From Dehalococcoidia bacterium (GTDB lineage: Bacteria > Chloroflexota > Dehalococcoidia > Dehalococcoidales > UBA5760): a stretch of 5,410 bases of DNA. This document shows, one piece after another, positions 1 to 5,152 of the stretch (position 1 is the first letter of the stretch; each line of letters starts with the position of its first letter). Where the stretch lies: the NCBI GenBank assembly GCA_011176655.1, contig DUEB01000035.1:1-5410 (forward strand), written 5' to 3'. Below the pieces are notes generated by a model that saw nothing but the letters and a program-made list of their open reading frames with translations, was not told where the DNA came from and made no database searches. Made by a program: the position numbers and the translations under genes.

Positions 1-1106
1 TAGTTAACGTTTCTGAGGTGGGTCTCGGCTTTGTTGGCACCGGCGACAAGGTTCGCTCCCAGGGTCACCGAGTCGTCGGCCACCACCTTGATGTTACGCA
101 GGCCTACGGGCGAAGCGGCACCGGCCACGATGCCGGCCCCGGTAACCTCAGCCTCCGTGGCTAAGCGAAGCTCGTAGCATTTCAGGGCGTTCTTCAGTTT
201 TATCTCGTTTACCTCAAGGTCGCCCCTGATAACCACAAAGACAAGCTCACCGTCGGCGATGTAGAAGACTGCCTTGAGGGTGTGACTCGGCGCTATCTTC
301 AGGAACCTGGACACCTCCTCAATGGTGGCGGCGCCCGGTGTCTTTACCTCTTCCAGTGGCAGTGGCTTTTCATCAGGTACTTTACCCTTGGTGCTCTGCG
401 CCTTCTCGGCGTTGGCTGAATACTGGCAGTCGGGACAGTAGATGACCTCATCCTCACCGGTCTCGGTGACTAACATGAACTCGTGCGAGTCCTTGCCCCC
501 GATAGCCCCGCTATCGGCTTCGACGAGCAATGTCGGCAGCCCGCAGCGGGCATAGATATTCTGGTAAGCCTTGAGCATCTGGTTATAGCTCTGGGCGAGC
601 CCCTCTTCATCGGTATCGAAGCTATAGAGGTCCTTCATGGTGAACTCGCGGACCCGTAGCAGGCCGGCTCTGGGGCGGGGTTCATCACGGAACTTGGTCT
701 GGATTTGGTAGAGGAGCAGGGGCAGGTCGCGGTAGCTCCTGACATACTGGCTGACCAGCTTGGTAATAATCTCTTCGTGGGTCGGCCCGAGACACAGGTT
801 GCGGTCTCTACGGTCGCGCAGGGTAAACAGCCCCTTGCCGAAAGCCTGGTCTCGCCCTGTTTCCTGCCATAGCTCCAGTGGCTGGAGGACGGGCATCATC
901 AGCTCCTGCCCCCCGGCGCTGTCCATCTCCTCCCGGATGATATTCTCTATCTTTTTGAGTACCCTCCAGGCTAGAGGCAGATAGGAGTATACGCCGGCGG
1001 CTACTTGAGCTATCATGCCGGCCCGTAGCAGCAGCTGGTGGCTGGCTGTCTCGGCTTCAGCCGGTATCTCTCGCTGTGTCTTCCCGAATAGCTTTGATAG
1101 GCGCAT
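1..1106 (-). CDS. proS: Prolyl-tRNA synthetase, N-terminal 368 codons (3' end cut by window)
   Basis: Cytoplasmic class II aminoacyl-tRNA synthetase that charges tRNA-Pro with proline. The minus-strand frame is open from ATG at 1106-1104 to the window edge, giving 368 complete codons; bacterial enzymes are about 570 residues, so roughly the last third is missing. The N-terminal catalytic part shows GPTHEE (107-112), class II motif 2 in FRDEPRPRAGLLRVREF (139-155), TMKDLYSF (156-163) and a GGKDSHEFM segment (203-211). From about residue 224 (CPDCQYSANAEKA) it enters the inserted YbaK-like editing domain that clears mischarged Ala-tRNA-Pro. LKAVFY (277-282), with the lysine expected in that domain, RGDLEVNE and GANLVAGAN (350-358) are present, so this is the long bacterial form with a seemingly intact editing insert. 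An in-frame TAA lies eight codons upstream of this ATG with no other usual start between. The Shine-Dalgarno is weak (AGGA about 11 bases upstream). The gene follows the small membrane-protein genes and a hairpin-rich leader. Confidence 0.97.
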   Translation of the reverse strand, partial: MRLSKLFGKTQREIPAEAETASHQLLLRAGMIAQVAAGVYSYLPLAWRVLKKIENIIREEMDSAGGQELMMPVLQPLELWQETGRDQAFGKGLFTLRDRRDRNLCLGPTHEEIITKLVSQYVRSYRDLPLLLYQIQTKFRDEPRPRAGLLRVREFTMKDLYSFDTDEEGLAQSYNQMLKAYQNIYARCGLPTLLVEADSGAIGGKDSHEFMLVTETGEDEVIYCPDCQYSANAEKAQSTKGKVPDEKPLPLEEVKTPGAATIEEVSRFLKIAPSHTLKAVFYIADGELVFVVIRGDLEVNEIKLKNALKCYELRLATEAEVTGAGIVAGAASPVGLRNIKVVADDSVTLGANLVAGANKAETHLRNVN

Positions 1107-1135
1107 GTCTCTGCTTATCCTGTCTAGTTAGGTTT

Positions 1136-1198
1136 GTGAGCCGGCAGGTCGTGGCACTACCGCTCACCCGCCACCCCCGGCTACCAGGTAGCGGCGGG
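1136..1198 (-). promoter_or_regulatory. Two adjacent hairpins in the proS 5' region
   Basis: In the 153 bases between the upstream gene and proS, two stem-loops lie back to back. The first to be transcribed pairs 1193-1198 with 1167-1172 (6 bp, CCCGCC/GGCGGG) and encloses an inner hairpin in which 1187-1192 is the complement of 1180-1185 (GCTACC/GGTAGC). The second pairs 1162-1167 with 1136-1141 (GTGAGC/GCTCAC). Neither is followed by a U run, so they do not look like intrinsic terminators. The loop side of the second hairpin carries another GGTAG that could compete for the CTACC of the inner stem. Whether this is a leader regulator of proS, an mRNA-stability structure or chance GC pairing is not settled by the sequence. 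Confidence 0.4.
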
Positions 1199-1259
1199 TT
1201 GATTAGATAGCCCGAGTCTTTACCGGCTTAGTTGTAGATATGGTTTCGTTATGTTATGC

Positions 1260-1595
1260 CTAGGCAAACTCGCTCTTGCCCATGGCGATAAAGATAATGC
1301 CTAATATACCCAGGATGATAACTACTCCCAGGTTAAGAGTGGCCACGATGCCGAGGACCGCCCCGGCAGCGGCAAATCCAAAGGCTTTACGTTTCATGGC
1401 GCAGCCGCCGCCAGCCACGGCGATTATCCCCAGAATGAGACTGGGCATGCCGTTAAGGGCTCCAATGGTACTGGGAAAGGCAAGCGCAATCTCCAATGGC
1501 GTACCGGTCAGAATGAACATGAGGCCGGAAACCAGGCCAATGATTCCGGCTACCAGGGTCAGCACCCCACCCAATCTGGCTCTATTTCCTTCCAT
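1260..1595 (-). CDS. Small GKSEF-tailed membrane protein, copy B (111 aa)
   Basis: Function unknown. The protein is strongly hydrophobic and Gly/Ala rich. Hydrophobic segments lie at about residues 8-30, 51-66, and 72-105 (long enough for one or two spans). A short basic loop, MKRKAFGF (67-74), separates the second and third, and the tail is AMGKSEFA. It is a paralogue of the gene at 1776-2093: both have an N-terminal hydrophobic hairpin, a basic loop followed by GF and an A.AGA(V/I)L segment, and a near-identical end (LGIL.IIF.AMGKSEF). The start is supported by an ideal Shine-Dalgarno AAGGAGG (1603-1609), 7 bases from the ATG. A candidate promoter with a perfect TATAAT lies about 67 bases upstream, so it may be transcribed separately from its paralogue. 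The architecture resembles small DUF4064-like membrane proteins, but that family assignment is a guess. The plus-strand reading across this gene is Met/Pro-rich antisense and was not called. Confidence 0.82.
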   Translation of the reverse strand: MEGNRARLGGVLTLVAGIIGLVSGLMFILTGTPLEIALAFPSTIGALNGMPSLILGIIAVAGGGCAMKRKAFGFAAAGAVLGIVATLNLGVVIILGILGIIFIAMGKSEFA

Positions 1596-1661
1596 GCGTT
1601 GTCCTCCTTACTATTGGTTATTTGGCATAGCTACTGGCTCAGTCTGTGCTCCAGTCCTTCT

Positions 1662-1667
1662 ATTATA
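1662..1667 (-). promoter_or_regulatory. Candidate -10 box (TATAAT) for the 1260-1595 gene
   Basis: The minus strand reads TATAAT, a perfect sigma70-type -10. This would place the transcript start near 1655 and leave a leader of about 60 bases containing the AAGGAGG site. The -35 region 16-17 bases upstream (TTACTT around 1684-1689) matches the consensus poorly and falls within the dyad at 1673-1705, so activity may depend on a bound regulator. This is inferred from motif and position only. Confidence 0.45.
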
Positions 1668-1672
1668 TCTGT

Positions 1673-1705
1673 GGTACCAGAGAAAGTAACTCACCCTTTC
1701 GTACC
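1673..1705. promoter_or_regulatory. Interrupted dyad overlapping the promoter of the 1260-1595 gene
   Basis: Two sets of inverted arms are nested: GGTAC (1673-1677) with GTACC (1701-1705), and GAAAG (1682-1686) with CTTTC (1696-1700). The inner loop is 9 bases, and 4 extra bases on one side separate the inner and outer stems. The dyad ends 5 bases upstream of the TATAAT at 1662-1667 and covers the position of the -35 element. It could be an operator or, if transcribed from upstream, an RNA hairpin. It lacks a U run and so is not an obvious terminator. Confidence 0.35.
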
Positions 1706-1740
1706 GGAGGCACGAGAGAATAAGTAAACTAGCCTGACTG

Positions 1741-1753
1741 TTAATTGGTCGGG
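1741..1753. repeat. 13-bp direct repeat, copy 1
   Basis: The plus strand reads ttaattggtcggg, identical to 2211-2223. This copy lies 22 bases beyond the stop codon of the 1776-2093 gene, between the two paralogues. The other lies 17 bases beyond the stop of the gene at 2241-2525. Both are in the same orientation and in similar 3'-flanking positions. With only two copies of 13 bases, a shared function cannot be claimed. Confidence 0.4.
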
Positions 1754-1775
1754 GGCTATCACTGATTTCACAGGG

Positions 1776-2093
1776 CTATTCAAATTCGCTCTTGCCCATG
1801 GCTACGAATATGATGGCTAATATTCCCAGGGGGATGATAGGAAACAGGGCTAAGATGGCTCCGGCAAGGGCAAATCCCCAGGATCTTCTTCGTAGTGTGA
1901 AGATTCCGGCGATCAGGGCAATAACGCCAATGGCGATTATGCCGACACCAATTCCTGCCATCAGCTCTAATCCGGGGATTCCCATCAGGAATGCGGTACC
2001 TACGGTAGCGAGAATACCACCAACAGCGATGCCGCAAATGCCACCAATTAAGGTCAGGATACCGGCTGTCGTCCCTTTCCATGTCCTTTGCAT
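1776..2093 (-). CDS. Small GKSEF-tailed membrane protein, copy A (105 aa)
   Basis: Function unknown; predicted integral membrane protein. Hydrophobic segments are at about residues 9-36, 44-67 and 72-100, with the basic loop LRRRSWGF (67-74) between the second and third and the tail AMGKSEFE. It is the paralogue of the 111-residue protein encoded downstream at 1260-1595. The 3' ends of the two genes remain similar as DNA (caaaYtcgctcttgcccatgg at the stop-proximal end, read on the plus strand), which points to duplication in this lineage. The start at 2093 has an ideal AAGGAGG Shine-Dalgarno (2101-2107), 7 bases away. An extended -10-like site lies at 2147-2155. An overlapping minus-strand frame starting at 2160 is Arg/Trp-rich and was rejected as a shadow. 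A DUF4064-like small membrane protein is the nearest family I can suggest, with low confidence. Confidence 0.83.
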   Translation of the reverse strand: MQRTWKGTTAGILTLIGGICGIAVGGILATVGTAFLMGIPGLELMAGIGVGIIAIGVIALIAGIFTLRRRSWGFALAGAILALFPIIPLGILAIIFVAMGKSEFE

Positions 2094-2146
2094 TTGTTAC
2101 CCTCCTTCTTTTATCTGCTGTCTTGGGGCAAGAAGCGGTTTCCAAT

Positions 2147-2155
2147 ATTAAAGCA
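2147..2155 (-). promoter_or_regulatory. Candidate extended -10 promoter for the 1776-2093 gene
   Basis: The minus strand reads TGCTTTAAT, fitting the extended -10 pattern TGnTATAAT with one mismatch. No good -35 is seen, which is tolerable for an extended -10. The predicted start near 2140 gives a leader of about 47 bases that contains a small hairpin (2121-2125 with 2129-2133) and the AAGGAGG site. Confidence 0.35.
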
Positions 2156-2210
2156 TACAAAAGGGCGTTATGCTAGTGGTCTGGAGAAAAAATTTCGGGT
2201 AGATTTCTTA

Positions 2211-2223
2211 TTAATTGGTCGGG
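2211..2223. repeat. 13-bp direct repeat, copy 2
   Basis: This is identical in sequence and orientation to 1741-1753 (ttaattggtcggg). It lies 17 bases past the stop codon of the gene at 2241-2525. On the minus strand an AAATTTTTTC tract follows about 25 bases further on (around 2190), but no stable stem precedes that tract, so no terminator is called. Confidence 0.4.
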
Positions 2224-2240
2224 CTGCGTCCCCTTTACCA

Positions 2241-2525
2241 TCAGGTTACCTTCACTTCATACCTCGGTTTGCCCTCTTCCAGTCGCAATCTGAAGCGGAC
2301 TCGCCTGCCGGCGATAAGGTGTTTTTCGTATTCCTCCCGCAGCCTCTTAAAGTCCGTGGTCTCCAGGAAAAGCCGCAGGGTCTCCAGCCGTTCCTGAAGT
2401 TCTTTATCCTCTGCTTCCGTAAGCAGCTGGCTCAAGGTCTTTTGATACTCTCTCTTCGCCTTGGTCTCGATGCAAGCGGAGAGTTCCGGCTCTATGTCAA
2501 TCACTGTCTGCCTTATTGCCTTCAA
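2241..2525 (-). CDS. Hypothetical charged helical protein (94 aa, TTG start)
   Basis: Not recognised. The protein is soluble-looking, without membrane segments or a signal peptide, and rich in Glu, Lys, Arg and Leu. Residues about 20-71 read as a long amphipathic, possibly coiled-coil helix. The C-terminal 20 residues alternate charged and hydrophobic positions (VRFRLRL...YEVKV), like a short beta hairpin. The proposed start is TTG at 2525-2523, 6 bases after the stop of the TM2-domain gene, with TAAGG of that stop region serving as a poor Shine-Dalgarno. A GTG at codon 8 (2504-2502), preceded by AAGG at a better spacing, is an alternative. The tight spacing implies co-transcription and perhaps translational coupling with the TM2 gene. 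The composition is protein-like throughout, so I think it is a real gene. Confidence 0.7.
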   Translation of the reverse strand: MKAIRQTVIDIEPELSACIETKAKREYQKTLSQLLTEAEDKELQERLETLRLFLETTDFKRLREEYEKHLIAGRRVRFRLRLEEGKPRYEVKVT

Positions 2526-2531
2526 GGAGCC

Positions 2532-2843
2532 TTACCACTTCTTAACGAGTCTACCCTCGTTGTCCCTCATTCTGCCGGCGATAGTAACTATAAAGTCGAT
2601 GAGTGACCAAATCCCCACCGCGATGAAAAAGGTGACCGCCCCGATGGTCGGTGCCATAGCCTCGAAATAATAAGACCTGACGCTGAAAATAATCCCCAGC
2701 GTGGAAAATCCGGCAATGCCCAAAGCAAGCATCACAGAGGCGCTTCTGGTCTTATCAAGGTAGAAACGGTGGATGCCAAAGAACCCCAGAAAGGCGGCAA
2801 ACAGAGCCGTGGTGCGTCTTGATTTCGGCGAAATTTCTTCCAT
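2532..2843 (-). CDS. TM2-domain membrane protein (103 aa)
   Basis: Predicted inner-membrane protein of the TM2 family (Pfam TM2 domain), whose biochemical role is generally unknown in bacteria. Diagnostic features are a first hydrophobic segment ALFAAFLGFFG (13-23) running into GIHRFYLDKT (23-32), then hydrophobic stretches at about 35-54 and 65-87, the last ending in IWSLIDFIV (78-86), which matches the W.LID signature of the family. The sequence between those segments (SVRSYYFEAMAPTIG, 54-68) is longer than in a minimal two-helix TM2 domain, so there may be three spans. The tail is short and basic (GRLVKKW). The ATG at 2843 has GAGGT about 10 bases upstream, a loosely spaced Shine-Dalgarno. 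No promoter was found upstream; the gene follows the 2854-2923 repeat and may be reached by readthrough from ispG. Confidence 0.88.
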   Translation of the reverse strand: MEEISPKSRRTTALFAAFLGFFGIHRFYLDKTRSASVMLALGIAGFSTLGIIFSVRSYYFEAMAPTIGAVTFFIAVGIWSLIDFIVTIAGRMRDNEGRLVKKW

Positions 2844-2853
2844 TTTTATATCT

Positions 2854-2923
2854 ACCTCACCCCCTTTATCCCCCTCTCCTTCAAAGTAGAGGGGGAGGTG
2901 GTAAGAAGGGGCTTCGCCCCTTC
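2854..2923. repeat. GC-rich composite inverted-repeat element (REP/MITE-like)
   Basis: Two stems lie side by side in the 91-base gap upstream of the TM2 gene. CCCCCTCT (2870-2877) pairs with AGAGGGGG (2888-2895) over a 10-base loop, with possible extension by ACCTC (2854-2858) and GAGGT (2895-2899). GAAGGGGC (2905-2912) pairs perfectly with GCCCCTTC (2916-2923) over a 3-base loop. The C-rich strand and paired hairpins resemble dispersed palindromic elements that I recall from Dehalococcoidia and other Chloroflexota intergenic regions. Copy number cannot be judged from one window. Neither stem is followed by a U tract on the transcribed strand, so it is probably not an intrinsic terminator, though it could protect the 3' end of the upstream operon mRNA. 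Confidence 0.65.
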
Positions 2924-2934
2924 AAACTTCCCCT

Positions 2935-3048
2935 TTACCTTTTATCCTCAGCCATTCGTTCAAGCTTAATAATCTCGTACAAAGTTCCTGGGGGATATTC
3001 AAATCCTTCTTCTTTAATATCTTCACAATCGTAAGAGTCGTAGTCCAT
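2935..3048 (-). CDS. Possible 37-residue acidic protein after ispG
   Basis: A short ORF runs from ATG at 3048-3046 to TAA at 2937-2935. It begins 3 bases after the ispG stop codon. GGAGAGG in the ispG 3' end, about 10 bases upstream, could act as a Shine-Dalgarno. The product begins MDYDSYDCEDIKEEGFEYPP and ends LERMAEDKR. It is strongly acidic at the N-terminus, has no membrane segment, and its second half could form a short helix. The composition is plausible for a protein, and the position suggests translational coupling to ispG. The DNA here is more AT-rich than ispG, and the ORF is short enough to be chance. No family recognised. Confidence 0.45.
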   Translation of the reverse strand: MDYDSYDCEDIKEEGFEYPPGTLYEIIKLERMAEDKR

Positions 3049-3051
3049 TTT

Positions 3052-4098
3052 TTAAAGCCTCTCCACCTCGCTCATCAGCACTCTTATAAAGTCCTTCTCC
3101 TCTATGGTCTTAATCTTTTTACCCTTCTTGAAGAGGACAGCGCTGCCTTTGCCGCAGGCGATACCGATATCGGCGTCTCTGGCTTCACCGGGGCCATTAA
3201 CGACGCAGCCCATGATGGCGACCTTTATCGGTTTGGTAACCTTGAGTAGCTCTTTCTCCACCTCACCGGCCAGCCTGATAATATCAACCTCGGCCCGCCC
3301 GCAGGCGGGGCAACTGACCAGCACCGGCCCGCGCTGGCGCAGGTTCAGGCTTTTCAGGATTTCATAGCCGGCGATTACCTCTTCCCTGGGGTGAGCCGAA
3401 AGGGAGACCCGGATGGTATCCCCGATACCCAGATAGAGCAGGGTACTGATGCCCACCGTGCTGCGGATAATACCGGTGCGGGGAGTACCGGCTTCGGTGA
3501 TGCCGATATGCAGGGGGTAGGGTATCTTGTCGGCGATGTCTTGATAGGCTTCAATCGTGGTCGGCACGTCGAAGGCCTTGAGGGAGACCTTAATCAGGTC
3601 AAAGTCGAGGCTCTCCAGCAGTCTCACCTGCTCCAGGGCGGCCTGCACCATGCGTTGGGCGGGGGACAGGTGATGACTCTGTGCTTTGGGCAGGCTCCCG
3701 GCGTTTACCCCGATGCGGATGGGGACGCCCCTTTCCCCGGCGGCCCTGGCTATGACGGAGACCTTCTCCGGCTCGCTGATGTTGCCCGGGTTCAGGCGTA
3801 GCCCGGCAGCGCCGGCTTCCAGCGCCTCCAGCGCCAGGCGGTAGTCGAAGTGAATATCAGCGATGAGGGGCAGGGGAGCGCCCTTTTTAATCTCTTTTAG
3901 GGCTCTGGCGGCTTCGGCATCGGGGACGGCGAGCCTTACCAGCTCGCAGCCATAATCGGCAAGCTCCCTTATCTGGGCAGTGGTTGACATAATGTCCCGG
4001 GTATCGGTCTTGGTCATCGACTGCACCACGATGGGGGCACCGCCGCCCACGGTTACCCCGCCTATCTGGATTGGTCTGCTTTTTCGTCTCGGGTTCAT
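3052..4098 (-). CDS. ispG: 4-hydroxy-3-methylbut-2-en-1-yl diphosphate synthase (348 aa)
   Basis: Cytoplasmic iron-sulfur enzyme of the MEP isoprenoid pathway (also called GcpE). It reduces 2-C-methyl-D-erythritol 2,4-cyclodiphosphate to HMBPP. The N-terminal TIM-barrel part shows VVQSMTKTDTRD (24-35), VRLAVPD (54-60), ADIHFDYRLAL (80-90) and LRLNPGN (100-106). The C-terminal part carries the [4Fe-4S] ligands C263 and C266 (VSCPACGR), C298 (IMGCVVNGPGEA) and the fourth-ligand glutamate E305, in the same arrangement as the E. coli enzyme. Length is typical of the short two-domain bacterial form, without the insertion seen in plant enzymes. The ATG at 4098 is 4 bases after the rseP stop, and the G-rich 3' end of rseP serves as the ribosome site, so translation is probably coupled. 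It lies in an operon with dxr, which acts earlier in the same pathway. Confidence 0.98.
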   Translation of the reverse strand: MNPRRKSRPIQIGGVTVGGGAPIVVQSMTKTDTRDIMSTTAQIRELADYGCELVRLAVPDAEAARALKEIKKGAPLPLIADIHFDYRLALEALEAGAAGLRLNPGNISEPEKVSVIARAAGERGVPIRIGVNAGSLPKAQSHHLSPAQRMVQAALEQVRLLESLDFDLIKVSLKAFDVPTTIEAYQDIADKIPYPLHIGITEAGTPRTGIIRSTVGISTLLYLGIGDTIRVSLSAHPREEVIAGYEILKSLNLRQRGPVLVSCPACGRAEVDIIRLAGEVEKELLKVTKPIKVAIMGCVVNGPGEARDADIGIACGKGSAVLFKKGKKIKTIEEKDFIRVLMSEVERL

Positions 4099-4102
4099 GG
4101 GG

Positions 4103-5152
4103 CTACCCCCCGCTGCTTATTATCCGGGTTATATCATTAAAGGTAATGGCTATCAATATGCCTATGAGCAGGAAGAAGCCAATGAGGTGCACCAGCCCCT
4201 GGGTTCTTGGTGGGATGCGTTTCCCGCCGCGTGCCTTCTCCAGGAGGACAAAGATAATGCGGCCGCCGTCAAGGGCGGGGAGAGGGAAAAGATTTATCAG
4301 GCCCAGGTTGATGCTGAGGAAGGCAACAAACTCCAGCAGCGGGCTCAGCCCGGCTCTGGCTACCTCTCCGGTAATCTCCGCGATGCCCACCGGCCCTCTC
4401 ACTTCAAGAGGGGTCGCCCCGGTAGCCATACTGAGTATCCCGTTCTTAAAGAGAACGAAGGTCTCGACACAGGTGGCGGCGCCCAGGGGGGCGGCCCTCC
4501 AGGCGGGTTCACTCCGACGGATGATGGTAGTGTCTATGGTCTTGACGGCAACCCCAATGGCTCCTTCTCCCGCCGGGGGTCGCCACCTGGGTACTAAGCT
4601 AAAGCTCTCTACGGTCGAGTCGCTGTGCTCAATGGTTATCTCCGTCTCCTTGCCCAGATTGAGCTGGATATAGCGTTGCAGGTCGCCGGTGTTGTTTATC
4701 GCTTTATCGTTTATGCTGATTATAACATCATCATTTTGAATACCGGCCATGGCGGCCGGTGAATCAGGGGCGACCTCTTCCACCAGGACCTTACCCACGA
4801 CTAAATTGTGGGGCACCATGAAGGCGATTGTGAAGAGGGCCAGGGGGACGAGGAGGTTCATCAGCGAGCCGGCGCTGAGCACCAGGAGCCGGATGCCGGT
4901 CGGCTTAGCGGCCAGGCTTCGGGGGGCCTCGGGGTCTTCCTCTCCGGCCAGCTTGGTAAACCCGCCCAGGGGTATGGCATTCAGCGAGTATATCGTCTCT
5001 CCCCGTTTTTTCCCGAACAGGCGCGGGGGGAAGCCGACCCCGAACTCCTTTACCTCCACCCGGAAGGCCTTGGCGGTGATAAAGTGCCCGAACTCGTGGG
5101 CAAGGATAAGCCCGACCAGGACGCCGATAAAGATTCCCGCCGTACTTAGCAT
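4103..5152 (-). CDS. rseP: RseP-type site-2 zinc metalloprotease (M50), 349 aa
   Basis: Intramembrane protease that cuts transmembrane substrates; in E. coli the homologue cleaves anti-sigma factor RseA. Numbering is from the start chosen here. HEFGH (19-23) in the first membrane segment supplies two zinc-binding histidines and the catalytic glutamate. NLFPLPALDGGR (287-298) in a later membrane segment carries the third ligand, D295. GFPPRLFGKKRG followed by AIPLGGFTKLAGEED is the usual region after the first helix. There is one PDZ domain at about 120-189, whereas E. coli RseP has two, and the length fits single-PDZ forms such as those of Gram-positives. A final membrane helix is at about 319-337. 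Starts as far as 5197 are open in frame, but ATG 5152 is preferred: it has GGAG 7 bases upstream, places the protein start just before the first membrane helix, and overlaps dxr by only 7 bases. The substrate is unknown. Confidence 0.96.
   Translation of the reverse strand: MLSTAGIFIGVLVGLILAHEFGHFITAKAFRVEVKEFGVGFPPRLFGKKRGETIYSLNAIPLGGFTKLAGEEDPEAPRSLAAKPTGIRLLVLSAGSLMNLLVPLALFTIAFMVPHNLVVGKVLVEEVAPDSPAAMAGIQNDDVIISINDKAINNTGDLQRYIQLNLGKETEITIEHSDSTVESFSLVPRWRPPAGEGAIGVAVKTIDTTIIRRSEPAWRAAPLGAATCVETFVLFKNGILSMATGATPLEVRGPVGIAEITGEVARAGLSPLLEFVAFLSINLGLINLFPLPALDGGRIIFVLLEKARGGKRIPPRTQGLVHLIGFFLLIGILIAITFNDITRIISSGG

Noticed and set aside
1107..1200. T-box riboswitch upstream of proS
   Set aside because: The minus strand has GGGTGGCGGG, which recalls the T-box GGGTGGNACCGCG, but the ACCGCG part is absent, the leader is shorter than usual, no Stem I or terminator with a U run could be found, and no proline specifier loop was identifiable.
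1276..2151. Plus-strand reading frames across the two small membrane-protein genes (1276-1689, 1792-2151)
   Set aside because: They are antisense to well-supported genes with strong Shine-Dalgarno sites and encode Met/Pro/Arg-rich sequences typical of antisense to Gly/Ala/Ile-rich membrane proteins.
1780..2160. Minus-strand frame overlapping the 1776-2093 gene
   Set aside because: Its product is Arg, His and Trp rich with no recognisable structure. The other frame gives a coherent membrane protein with an ideal ribosome site and a paralogue.
2180..2210. Intrinsic terminator after the gene at 2241-2525
   Set aside because: There is a T run on the transcribed strand (AAATTTTTTC) but only weak AT pairing before it, with no GC stem.
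2088..2606. Plus-strand 172-residue frame
   Set aside because: It is antisense to the 94-residue gene and runs into the TM2 gene. It has no ribosome site, and its composition is that of a shadow frame.
2241..2843. Toxin-antitoxin pair
   Set aside because: Two small coupled genes, but the first is a clear TM2-domain protein and the second has no recognisable toxin fold or DNA-binding antitoxin motif.
2905..2923. Intrinsic terminator for the ispG operon
   Set aside because: The 8-bp GC stem is strong, but on the transcribed strand it is followed by TTACCACC rather than a U tract.
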